A DNA stretch of 64,000 nucleotides from assembly GCA_963751835.1 (NCBI GenBank), contig CAVVWD010000011.1:310001-374000 (forward strand), in the 5' to 3' direction. The notes below the pieces were generated by a model that saw nothing but the letters and a program-made list of their open reading frames with translations, did no database searches and was not told the DNA's origin. A program made the translations under genes and the position numbers. Below are positions 48,385 through 56,582 of the stretch, in pieces (the first letter of the stretch is position 1; each line of letters starts with the position of its first letter). The DNA comes from JACVRW01 sp963751835. Lineage in GTDB: Bacteria > Actinomycetota > Thermoleophilia > Solirubrobacterales > Thermoleophilaceae.

Positions 48385-49853
48385 CCGCTCGGCGGGGTCG
48401 TAGACGTGTCGCAGCCCATGAAGGGCCAGGGGGCGGAGCCGTCAGGCGTCGGCTGTGTGGCGCCGCCCGGGCAGCGGTTCTTGGCACCCGGCTGGAAGTC
48501 ATCGAGACGCTGCCCGGGCAGTACGGCCGCGAGGCTCCCGGCTGTGTTGAAGGGCCGTAGGTTCGAAGGGCTGAACACCGGCTGGACGCGGGCGTAATGT
48601 CCGTTCGCGTCGTAGAAGCTGGCCGCCTGGCCAAACTTCGTGAGCCATCCGGCGAGATCAGGGGTGTAGCCGCGCGCGTACTCGACCACCGGCTGGGCGC
48701 GATCCAGCGTGCGGATCGCGCGCGGGAACACCGTCGCGGTCAGCTGCGCGAGGCGCGGCTGCTGCGCCGTCAGGTCGATCAGGTCGTTGTTCGGACCCGG
48801 ACTCGAGATCAGGTCACGCAGGTCAGCCACGGTCGGGCGCGCCTCGGCAACCACCGGCCGCAGGTCCCGCAGGAAGGGCGCCAGGTCCTTCGTGGCCGGC
48901 TTCGACACCTCTACGAGCAGCTCGAGGTCGTCGAGCGTCGCGCGCAGGTTCACGAACGTCGTGTTGGCCTTGCGCAGGGTGTCCGGCAGGAGCTCGAGCG
49001 CGCGCTGGAGGGCCACGTTCTCGTCGGCGATCGCCCCCATCGCAGTGCTCGTGTTGCTCACGAGCTGCTCGAGGTCGTCGCTCCGCTCGGCGATCGCCGA
49101 GACCGTCGCCGCGCCGTCCGTGATGAACCGCTCGAGCACCTTCTGGTCGAGCGCGAGCTCCCGGGTCAGCGCCGTGGTGCTGCTCAGGAACGGCGCGAAG
49201 TACTTGATGCTCTCGCCGGCCTCCTGGCCACGCCCGTCGTACTGCGTCCCCGAGCCGCGGATGACGTTGCGGAGCCCCTCGCGCGTCTCGGCGTCGAGCG
49301 AGTTGAACAGCACGTCGATGTCGACCGGGGCATTCGTGTCATCGGCGTCGATAAGGCCGCCGTCCTCGATCTCCTCGGCGCTGTTCGGCCCGGGGCTCAG
49401 GGACACGTAGCGGCTCGCGACCCCGGACAGCGACGTCGCGCGGATTGTCGCGCTGGTTCCCTCGTGCACGGGAGAGAACTCGTCGTCCAGCCTCATGGTC
49501 ACGACCGCCTGCGCGCGGTCGTTCAGCTCGATGTCCGAGATCGTGCCGACGGGCTTGCCGCCCACGCGCACCTGGTTGCCGTTCACGAGCTGGCCCGCGT
49601 TCTGGAAGACGCCCTTGACCTGGTAGGAACCGCCGCCGCCGAAGATCGCCAGCGCGAGCAGCGCCACCGCGGCGATCACCGCCGCGAGGGCGATCACGCG
49701 CGCAGCTATCGACCCCCGCTCGGATTGGAGCGGCTCACGAGTCCGGCTTTCTCTTGTCCTTGGTTCCAAGCGCGGTCGTTCGACCGGCGCCTCCCGCACG
49801 GGTCCGGCCGTGGCCGAGCCCCGCAACCGCGCGCCTCCGGCGCGCCTTGTCAA
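48381..49853 (-). CDS. MCE-family protein, first in the operon
   Basis: A 490-residue protein whose TTG start directly follows the ATPase stop (TAGTTG). The N-terminus has about 45 extra Arg/Glu-rich cytoplasmic residues before the span (VIALAAVIAAVALLALAIFGG). The MCE domain has VRVGGKPVGTISDIEL and SLSGVASRYVSLSPG. The helical domain follows, and two Cys pairs occur near the end (RCPGGATQ, GCDTS). The long cytoplasmic leader is unusual in the set and could contact the YrbE/Mkl complex, which is speculative. Confidence 0.9.
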   Translation of the reverse strand: MTRRAGGARLRGSATAGPVREAPVERPRLEPRTRESRTREPLQSERGSIAARVIALAAVIAAVALLALAIFGGGGSYQVKGVFQNAGQLVNGNQVRVGGKPVGTISDIELNDRAQAVVTMRLDDEFSPVHEGTSATIRATSLSGVASRYVSLSPGPNSAEEIEDGGLIDADDTNAPVDIDVLFNSLDAETREGLRNVIRGSGTQYDGRGQEAGESIKYFAPFLSSTTALTRELALDQKVLERFITDGAATVSAIAERSDDLEQLVSNTSTAMGAIADENVALQRALELLPDTLRKANTTFVNLRATLDDLELLVEVSKPATKDLAPFLRDLRPVVAEARPTVADLRDLISSPGPNNDLIDLTAQQPRLAQLTATVFPRAIRTLDRAQPVVEYARGYTPDLAGWLTKFGQAASFYDANGHYARVQPVFSPSNLRPFNTAGSLAAVLPGQRLDDFQPGAKNRCPGGATQPTPDGSAPWPFMGCDTSTTPPSG

Positions 49854-50792
49854 CTACTCCATGCCAAGAGGCCCCTGCGCCTCCCCGGACAGAAACTGCC
49901 TCACGAACTGGTTGTCGCTGTTGAAGAGCTCGCTTGCCGGGCCCGACTCGACGATCCTGCCCTTCCAGAGGATCGCGATGTAATCGGCCACCCGGCGCGC
50001 CGACATGATGTCGTGCGTGATCACGCAGTACGCGCCGCCGTTCTCCTCGTGCACCTCCATGATCAGCTCGCAGAGGAGCGCCGTCCGAACCGGATCGAGC
50101 CCCGAGTCCGGCTCGTCGAAGAGGACGATGTCCGGGTCGAGGACCAGCGCCCGCGCAAACCCAGCGCGCTTGCGCATCCCGCCGGACAGCTCGTTCGGCA
50201 TCTTGTCCAGCGCGCCGCCGAGCCCCACCTCACCCAGCCGGCGCAGGACGATCTCGCGGATCTCGTCCTCCCCCTTGTCCGTGTGCTGGCGCAGCGGGAA
50301 GGCGGTGTTGTCGAAGACGTTCATCGAGCCGAAGAGCGCGCCGTCCTGGAACAGGACGCCGAACTTCTTGCGCATCTCGAACAGCTCGTCGTCGGCCATG
50401 TTGGGAACCGACTCTCCGTGCACCAGCACGTCGCCCTCGTCGGGGTAGAGCAGGCCGACCATGTGCTTGATGCACACCGACTTGCCGGTGCCCGACGGGC
50501 CCAGGATCATCGAGATCTGGCCGTCGGGGAGGCCGAGATTGAGCCCGTTGAGGATGGTGTTGCGGCCGAAGGACTTCTTCACGTCGATGAACTCGACCGC
50601 GTCCTCGACGCCGTGCTCGCGCGTCCTGCCCGAGTGCCACTGGTATGGCTCCTCGCCCTTGCGCGTCTGGTCGAGGATGTTGTCGGGCACGTGCTCCTGC
50701 TCGGCCCGGCCGCGCGTCTCCTCCCAGTCGCGCGCGTCGAGCGGCTGCTCGGCCGTATCGGCGCCGTCTCCCTCTCTCCGCTCCTCGCTCAC
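49854..50792 (-). CDS. mkl: MCE transporter ATP-binding protein (Mkl/MlaF type)
   Basis: A 312-residue ABC ATPase. After about 65 charged residues the ABC domain starts (VEFIDVKKSFGRNTILNGLN). Walker A is GPSGTGKSV, the Q-loop lies in FGVLFQDGALFGSMNVFDN, the signature is ELSGGMRKRAGFARAL and Walker B is IVLFDEPDSGLDPV. GTGKSV and SGGMRKR are typical of MlaF/Mkl proteins that power MCE lipid transport. It is 24 bases below the second YrbE gene and abuts the first mce gene. Confidence 0.93.
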   Translation of the reverse strand: MSEERREGDGADTAEQPLDARDWEETRGRAEQEHVPDNILDQTRKGEEPYQWHSGRTREHGVEDAVEFIDVKKSFGRNTILNGLNLGLPDGQISMILGPSGTGKSVCIKHMVGLLYPDEGDVLVHGESVPNMADDELFEMRKKFGVLFQDGALFGSMNVFDNTAFPLRQHTDKGEDEIREIVLRRLGEVGLGGALDKMPNELSGGMRKRAGFARALVLDPDIVLFDEPDSGLDPVRTALLCELIMEVHEENGGAYCVITHDIMSARRVADYIAILWKGRIVESGPASELFNSDNQFVRQFLSGEAQGPLGME

Positions 50793-50816
50793 TGCCCCTC
50801 CTCCAGGCCTGACCTG

Positions 50817-51617
50817 TCAGCCGCCTATCGGGGCTCTCGGGTTCGAGCCCCAGAAGATCTGCGTGCCCACCATCCCCACCAGGTGGACCATCACCGTGTT
50901 CAGCACCATCGACTTCGCCGTCGCGGTGCCGACTCCCACCGGGCCGCCGCTCGCGTTGTAGCCGTAGTAGCAGCCCACCAGCACTACGACCGTAGCCATC
51001 GTCATGCCCTTGATCAGGCTGTAGAACAGGTCGGGCGGGTTCTGGAACATCCAGAAGATCAGGAAGAACCCGCCCGAGCTGACCTCGCCGATCTGCTGCA
51101 CCACCGCCAGGTAGCTGGCGAAGAACCCCGCTCCCACCGCGGCCACGTACATGAACGGCAGCACCATCCAGGCCGCGAGCAGCCGCGTTGCGCACAGGAA
51201 CACGAGCGAGTTGATGCCCATCACCTCGAGCGCGTCGATCTCGTCCGAGATCCGCATCGCGCCGATCTCCGCCACCAGGCCGGTGCCCACCTTCGCGGAC
51301 ATCATGTAGCCGAACGCGTAGGGCATGATCTCGCGCAGGTCGCACCAGGCGCTGAACACGCCGGCGTAGGCGGGCGCGCCGACCGACCGGTTGAAGTAGG
51401 CGCCCTCGATCCCGCACTGGAGGCCGAGGATGAAGGCGAGCCCCCAGATCACGAGCGCCGAACCCAGGATCAGGATCCCGGCCTGCCGCAGGGCCTCGCC
51501 GAAGAAGTGGAAGACACGCCCGCTGAACACGTGCGCCACTACCCGTCCGCAGAACTTCGCGATGTCGCCGAACGAGGCGATCCAGTCCTTCGGAACCGAG
51601 AGCCAGGTGCGTCCCAT
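50817..51617 (-). CDS. yrbEB: YrbE/MlaE-family permease B
   Basis: A 266-residue MlaE-type permease, second of a pair. Typical features are an amphipathic N-terminus (DIAKFCGRVVAHVF), GLQCGIEGAYFN, VGTGLVAEIGAMRISDEIDALEVMGINSLVFL (the conserved cytoplasmic loop) and a C-terminal GCYYGYNASGGPVGVGTATAKSMV. The start directly follows the stop of permease A. The two permeases form the membrane core for the MCE ring. Confidence 0.93.
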   Translation of the reverse strand: MGRTWLSVPKDWIASFGDIAKFCGRVVAHVFSGRVFHFFGEALRQAGILILGSALVIWGLAFILGLQCGIEGAYFNRSVGAPAYAGVFSAWCDLREIMPYAFGYMMSAKVGTGLVAEIGAMRISDEIDALEVMGINSLVFLCATRLLAAWMVLPFMYVAAVGAGFFASYLAVVQQIGEVSSGGFFLIFWMFQNPPDLFYSLIKGMTMATVVVLVGCYYGYNASGGPVGVGTATAKSMVLNTVMVHLVGMVGTQIFWGSNPRAPIGG

Positions 51618-52424
51618 CTACTTGATCACCGAGATCTCGGGATGGGTGGCGAGCAGCGTCTGGGTGAAGACGTAGTTGAAGGCGAAGATGCCGAGGAACT
51701 CGATCACCACGCCCTGGTTCACGGCTCTGCCCACCCCTTCCGCGCCTCCGGACGCAGTCATCCCCTTGTAACAGGAGACGATCGCGATGATCGCGCCGAA
51801 CAGGGTCGTCTTGACCACCGAGCCCCATAAGTCGGTGGTCGAGGCGTTGGTGAGCAGCGTGGAGAAGAAGGGGCCCAGCGGCGCGTCGAAGGTGATCGAC
51901 GCCAGCACCCCTCCGAAGATGCCGAACAGGACCGCGTAGATGTTGAACAGCCCGGTCACGATCATCAGCGCGAGGAAGCGCGGCACAACCAGGTTCTTGA
52001 TCGGGTCGACGCCGAGCACCTGGAGCGCGTCGAGCTCCTCGCGGATCTTGCGCGCGCCGAGGTCCGCGGTGATGGCCGTGCCGCCGACGCCGGCGACGAT
52101 GATCGCGGTGACGGTGGGGGCGAATTCGCGGATCGAGGCGAGCACGAAGAAGCCGCCGAGGCGATCGATCGCGCCGAACAGGACCAGGAAGTTGCCCGCC
52201 TGGAGACCCGGCGCGCCGTAGCCGAACGCGATCGTGGAGATCGTGAGCGGCAGCCAGCAGAGCCGCAGCATGAACAGGAACTGCTGGACGAACTCCGTTC
52301 CGTAGGGGTAGGGGGGCCGGAGCGCCGAGACCAGCGTCTTGCCGGTCAGGATCATCATGTCGCCAACCTGCTCGAGCAGGTTCTTGGTCGGCAGGAAGAC
52401 CCGATCAGCTGCGGCCCGGACCAC
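51618..52424 (-). CDS. yrbEA: YrbE/MlaE-family permease A
   Basis: A 268-residue MlaE-type permease and the first gene of the operon. I use the GTG at 52424 with GGGGAGGAG ten bases upstream. Family segments are GFFVLASIREFAPTVTAIIVAGVGGTAITADLGARKIREELDALQVLG (split over two helices) and a C-terminal CYKGMTASGGAEGVGRAVNQGVV. A TAGGCT box (52483-52488, other strand) about 60 bases upstream is a possible -10. Operon order is yrbE-yrbE-mkl-six mce-RND. Confidence 0.92.
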   Translation of the reverse strand: MVRAAADRVFLPTKNLLEQVGDMMILTGKTLVSALRPPYPYGTEFVQQFLFMLRLCWLPLTISTIAFGYGAPGLQAGNFLVLFGAIDRLGGFFVLASIREFAPTVTAIIVAGVGGTAITADLGARKIREELDALQVLGVDPIKNLVVPRFLALMIVTGLFNIYAVLFGIFGGVLASITFDAPLGPFFSTLLTNASTTDLWGSVVKTTLFGAIIAIVSCYKGMTASGGAEGVGRAVNQGVVIEFLGIFAFNYVFTQTLLATHPEISVIK

Positions 52425-52586
52425 TACAGAAACACTCCTCCCCGGAAGCCGCAAGGCCCCCGTGAAAACACGCCTCGGGCGAAGCCTATGGCATGTCCAC
52501 GTTGGCTGCCAGAGGGAGCCACGGGGGTCACATCGGCTTAAGAATCGGCGCGCGCGCGGCCCGGCTGGTGGTATGTTCGCTCGGCT

Positions 52587-53216
52587 TTGAGCCTGAGGAG
52601 GAGGCACGGACAGGCGGCCATCGCCGCGGCCGGCCTGGCGGTCCTCGCCGGCTGCGGAGGGGAGCGCCAGGACGAGAACGAGCCCTCCGGGGAGTTCCCG
52701 GTCGCGGTGGTGAGAGCCACCTTCCCGGAGGACCAGAAGCTCGCCAAGAGCTCCAACCTCGTGATCACCGTTCGGAATGCGGGCGACGAGACGATCCCGA
52801 ACATCGGCGTGACCGTGGACGGCTTCAACTACCGCAAGACGGACGACGCCAACCTTGCGGACCCCGAGCGGCCGGTGTTCGCCATCAACGGGATGCGGGT
52901 CCAGATCGCGGGCTTTCCCGAGTCCAAGGACATTGCCGTGCGCGGCTGCGACACGGCCTACGTGAACACGTGGGCCTGCGGGCCGCTCGGGCCCGGCAAG
53001 GAGAAGCGCTTCCGCTGGTCGGTCACGGCCGTCAAGACGGGCAATTTCAAGCTCGATTGGCGGGTCAACGCGGGGCTCCACGGCAAGGCGAAGGCCGTCG
53101 AGGCGGGCGGCGGCGACGAACCACCCAGCGGCTCGTTCTCAGGCACGATCTCGCGCGAGCCGCCCGATGTGCGTGTGGCTGACGACGGCCGGACCGTCGT
53201 CAGCGAGGATCGCTGA
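52587..53216 (+). CDS. Lipoprotein divergent from the mce operon
   Basis: A 209-residue exported lipoprotein: the signal LRRRHGQAAIAAAGLAVLAGC ends in a lipobox (LAGC). The mature part starts with an acidic linker and a CARDB-like beta-sandwich pattern (LAKSSNLVITVRNAGDETIPNIGVTVDG), then two Cys (GCDTAYVNTWACGPLG). The TTG at 52587 is nine bases from TATGTT (52572-52577). The shared 160-base control region with the mce operon suggests it serves as an accessory envelope protein, an inference. Its last 17 bases overlap a small opposite-strand gene. Confidence 0.8.
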   Translation: MSLRRRHGQAAIAAAGLAVLAGCGGERQDENEPSGEFPVAVVRATFPEDQKLAKSSNLVITVRNAGDETIPNIGVTVDGFNYRKTDDANLADPERPVFAINGMRVQIAGFPESKDIAVRGCDTAYVNTWACGPLGPGKEKRFRWSVTAVKTGNFKLDWRVNAGLHGKAKAVEAGGGDEPPSGSFSGTISREPPDVRVADDGRTVVSEDR

Positions 53217-53376
53217 GCGCACGGCGCTCGTAGCCGGGGCAGCTCTCCACAGGCAGCCGCGGGTACTTCGGGTAGCGCTCGTCCGTCTTGGAGCGCAGGC
53301 ACATGCTGAAGCTGCTGCCGCGGGTGTTCCTGATCAGCTTCTGGTGCACACAGCTGTCGCAAAGCCCGGCTCGCAT
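53200..53376 (-). CDS. Small four-cysteine protein (58 aa), putative zinc-binding
   Basis: A 58-residue protein: Cys6 and Cys9 form CDSC, with further Cys at 26 and 46. The regular segments CDSCVHQKLIRNTRGSSFSM, YPKYPRLPVESC and PGYERRAL read as a real, compact protein, and four Cys could bind one zinc. Small proteins of this layout occur widely in actinobacteria, as I recall. The gene ends 17 bases inside the 3' end of the convergent lipoprotein gene. The function is unknown. Confidence 0.7.
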   Translation of the reverse strand: MRAGLCDSCVHQKLIRNTRGSSFSMCLRSKTDERYPKYPRLPVESCPGYERRALSDPR

Positions 53377-53505
53377 CTATGCGGCGTAAGCGTCCCACCG
53401 CGGCGAATAAGGGGTCGCCCGGCCAAACACGCTCCATCCGCCCGATGTGAAAGCGGGCCCCGGGGCCGAGACTTGGCGCGTGGAGTCAATTCGAGAGGAG
53501 CCTCC

Positions 53506-53712
53506 ATGGACGCCCGTCTCAATGCGATCTACATCGACGCCCGTGTCCGCGAGATGGCCAGAGAAGGCGCGCGGGTGGCACCATGGACCCGGAATGGCAA
53601 CACGCATGACGAGCGCCCGCTTCGTCGGGCGGTCAGCGCAGCTCGCAGAATTGGAGGCCGCGCTAGGCGACGCGGCCGACGGGCGGCCGTCGCTCGCGCT
53701 GGTAGCCGGTGA
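53506..53712 (+). CDS. Possible small ORF before the LuxR gene
   Basis: An ATG at 53506 follows a strong GAGAGGAG ribosome-binding site and reads MDARLNAIYIDARVREMARE, a helical, protein-like start. The frame then runs into Arg/Ala-rich sequence overlapping the LuxR gene and ends at 53712. Either a short leader-type protein is made and couples translation to LuxR, or this is the remnant of a truncated gene. Evidence is limited to the ribosome-binding site and the composition. Confidence 0.35.
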   Translation: MDARLNAIYIDARVREMAREGARVAPWTRNGNTHDERPLRRAVSAARRIGGRARRRGRRAAVARAGSR

Positions 53713-56548
53713 GTCGGGGGTAGGTAAATCCCGCCTGGCGGACGAGCTCGTCGGGCGGGCGCGCGAGGGCGGGGCCGCCGTGCTCTGGGGCGACTGCGTC
53801 GAGCTCGGAGAGGGCGAGCTCCCCTACGCGCCGCTGCTCGGCGCGCTGCGCCCGCTCGTCCGCGACCGCCACCCCGTGCTCGAGACGCTGCCGCCGCCGC
53901 TGCGGGCGGGACTCGACTCGCTGCTGCCGGGGCTTGGCAGGAGCCTCGACCCCGAGGCCGCCGACCAGGCCCGCGTCTTCGAGGCGCTGCTCGCGCTGCT
54001 CGACGCGCTCGGCGAGGACGCTCCCGTGGTGCTCGTGATCGAGGACCTGCACTGGTCGGACAGCTCGACGCGCTCCTTCCTCTCGTTCCTCTCCCGAACG
54101 CTCTGCGGCGAGCGCCTGCTGGCGCTCGGCACCTACCGCTCCGACGAGCTGCACCGTCGCCACCCGTTGCGCCCGCTGCTGGCCGAGCTCGGCCGCGATG
54201 CCGCCGCGCGCCTCATCGAGCTTCCGCCGTTTACGCGCGAGGAGCTCGGCGAGCAGCTCGAGGGCATCCTGGCGGCCACGCCCGATCCGGGCCTCGTGGA
54301 GCGCCTCTATGCCCGCTCCGAGGGCAACGCGCTCTTCACGGAGGAGATCCTCGCCGCCGGCCTGGACGGGCGCGGAGCTCTGCCGCCCACTTTGCGCGAC
54401 GCGCTCATGCTCCGCGTCGAGCGGCTTTCCGCCCCCGCCCAGGAGCTGCTGCGCTGGCTCGCCTGCCAGCCGGCCGCCGACCACGAGCTGCTCGCCGGGG
54501 TCGTCGGGCTCGAGCCGAACGAGTTGCTCGACGCGCTGCGCGAGGCGGTGGCCAGCCAGATCGCCGTGGCGCTGCCGGACGGTCAGTACGCCTTCCGCCA
54601 CGCGCTGCTGCGCGAGGTGGTGCATGACGACCTGTTGCCGGGCGAGCGGACCGAGATGCACGCCGCCATGGCGCGCGCGCTGGAGGTCCGGATAGCCGAC
54701 GGCGACCGCGGCGCCCACATCACGGCGCAGGCGGCGCACCACTGGAAGGCGGCGGGCGACCAGCCCGAGGCGTTCGCGGCCGCCGTCCGCGCCGCGGCGG
54801 CGGCGGAGCGCGTGAATGCCTTCGCCGAGGCGCAGACGCTGCTCGAGCGGGCGCTCGAGCTCTGGGACCGGGTCCCGGACCCGGAGGCGCTCGCGCACGA
54901 GAGCCGGCTCGACCTGCTGGAGCGCGCCGCTGCGGCTGCCGACCTGGCCGGCGATCCCATCCGCCAGGAGGCCTTCCTGCGACGCGCGATCGCGCTCGTC
55001 GACGAGTCCGGGGACACGCGCCGGGCGGTGCGGCTGCTGAACGGCCTGGCCAACGCGCTCTGGCACCTGAACCGGCAGGACGAGACTTTCGAGGTGCTCG
55101 ACCGGGCTCTCGGGCTCCTGCCTCCGGGCGAGCAGAGCTCCGAGCGCGCCTCGCTGCTCGGGTCGAAGGCGAAGAAGCGCATGCTGCAGGCGCGCTTCGG
55201 GGACGCCGAGCGCGAGGCCCGCGAAGCGCTCTCGGTCGCGCGCCCGCTCGGGGATCGCGAGGCCGAGGCACGTGCGCTCAACGCGCTCGGCGTGGCGATG
55301 TACGGGCAGGGCGACCTCGAGGAGGGCATCGCGTCACTGCGCGAGTCGCTCGAGATCGCGCGCGATGCCGGCCTTCACACCGAGGAGAGCTCGGCCTGGG
55401 TCAACCTGGCGGACCTCCTCAACCTGGCCGGGAGGACCGAGGAGGGGCTCGCGGTCGCCCTCGACGGGCTCACCAACGGCCCGGTCACACCGCACCGCAC
55501 CAAGGGCTGGTTCCAGCTCGTGATCGCCGAGTTCAACTTCTACCTGGGCAACTGGGACGAGGCCATGCGCCGGGTGCCGGCCGCGAACGCGCGCCACTAC
55601 GGGCCGACGCTCGCCTACTGGTACATCGTGCGCAGCATGCTCGCGCTGGGGCGCGGGGATATCGCGAGCGCCAACGACAACCTCGGCGGTCTCTCGCGCG
55701 CGCTGCGCGGCTCTACCGAGCCGCAGTTCGTGGCGCCGCTCGGGATCCTCACCTCCGAGCTCGCGCGCCGCCGCGGCGACTTCGAGGTCGCACGCGCCGC
55801 CGTCGACGACGCCCTGGACCAGATCGAGTACTGCTCGGACGACTTCATCCGCATCACCTCGCTCTCGAGCGCCGGGCTGCGAGCGGAGGCCGACGCGAGC
55901 CAGGTCGCGCGCGACCGGCGCGACCGCGAGGCGGAGGAACTGGCGAGCGACCGGGCCGAGCGGCTGATCGAGCGTGTGCGCCTCGCGGCCGGCCTCGGCG
56001 GCCCTGTGGAGGCGGCCGAGCTGGCCTCGGCCGAGGCGGAGTACGCGCGCACCATGGGCGAGGACAAGCCGGAGCTGTGGGTGGCGGCCGCGGAGGCCTG
56101 GCTCGCGGTCCACCGCCCCTACGAGGCCGCCTACGCGGGCTGGCGCCGGGCGGACGCGCTCGCCGCGGCGCGCGACCGCGACGGGGCGGCCGAGGCAGCG
56201 GCCGACGCCCTCGAATCGGCCCGCGCGCTCGGCAGCGAGTGGCTCGGCGCCGAGCTCGAGTCGCTGATCACGCGGGCTCGGCTCCGGCTCGACGGCGAGG
56301 AGCCCGCAGTCGCCGAGAGCGAGGAGGCCGAGGAGGCCGAGGATCCGTTCGGCCTGACCGCCCGCGAGCGCCAGGTGCTGGCGCTGGTGGCGGAGGGAGC
56401 CACCAACCGGGAGATCGGAGACCAGCTTCACATGGCGGAGAAGACCGCCTCCGTGCACGTCTCGCGCATCCTCGGCAAGCTCGACGTGCGCTCCCGCACC
56501 GAGGCAGCGGCCGTGGCACACCGCCACGGGATGGCTCCGACGGCCTAA
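53594..56548 (+). CDS. LuxR-family regulator with AAA ATPase domain (LAL type)
   Basis: A 984-residue regulator. The N-terminal STAND-like ATPase has FVGRSAQLAELEAAL, Walker A ESGVGKSRL (about residues 38-46) and Walker B VVLVIEDLHWSDSSTRSFL. A long helical, TPR-like middle follows (about residues 400-880). The C-terminal LuxR helix-turn-helix is FGLTARERQVLALVAEGATN then LHMAEKTASVHVSRILGKL. The start may be 53594 or 53606. Such large ATPase regulators sense small ligands and activate metabolic operons. Its target is not evident, but the D-glutamate genes lie 35 bases downstream on the same strand. Confidence 0.9.
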   Translation: MATRMTSARFVGRSAQLAELEAALGDAADGRPSLALVAGESGVGKSRLADELVGRAREGGAAVLWGDCVELGEGELPYAPLLGALRPLVRDRHPVLETLPPPLRAGLDSLLPGLGRSLDPEAADQARVFEALLALLDALGEDAPVVLVIEDLHWSDSSTRSFLSFLSRTLCGERLLALGTYRSDELHRRHPLRPLLAELGRDAAARLIELPPFTREELGEQLEGILAATPDPGLVERLYARSEGNALFTEEILAAGLDGRGALPPTLRDALMLRVERLSAPAQELLRWLACQPAADHELLAGVVGLEPNELLDALREAVASQIAVALPDGQYAFRHALLREVVHDDLLPGERTEMHAAMARALEVRIADGDRGAHITAQAAHHWKAAGDQPEAFAAAVRAAAAAERVNAFAEAQTLLERALELWDRVPDPEALAHESRLDLLERAAAAADLAGDPIRQEAFLRRAIALVDESGDTRRAVRLLNGLANALWHLNRQDETFEVLDRALGLLPPGEQSSERASLLGSKAKKRMLQARFGDAEREAREALSVARPLGDREAEARALNALGVAMYGQGDLEEGIASLRESLEIARDAGLHTEESSAWVNLADLLNLAGRTEEGLAVALDGLTNGPVTPHRTKGWFQLVIAEFNFYLGNWDEAMRRVPAANARHYGPTLAYWYIVRSMLALGRGDIASANDNLGGLSRALRGSTEPQFVAPLGILTSELARRRGDFEVARAAVDDALDQIEYCSDDFIRITSLSSAGLRAEADASQVARDRRDREAEELASDRAERLIERVRLAAGLGGPVEAAELASAEAEYARTMGEDKPELWVAAAEAWLAVHRPYEAAYAGWRRADALAAARDRDGAAEAAADALESARALGSEWLGAELESLITRARLRLDGEEPAVAESEEAEEAEDPFGLTARERQVLALVAEGATNREIGDQLHMAEKTASVHVSRILGKLDVRSRTEAAAVAHRHGMAPTA

Positions 56549-56582
56549 CGCCGGCCGCTCAGCCGTCACACTTCCGTGCCTC

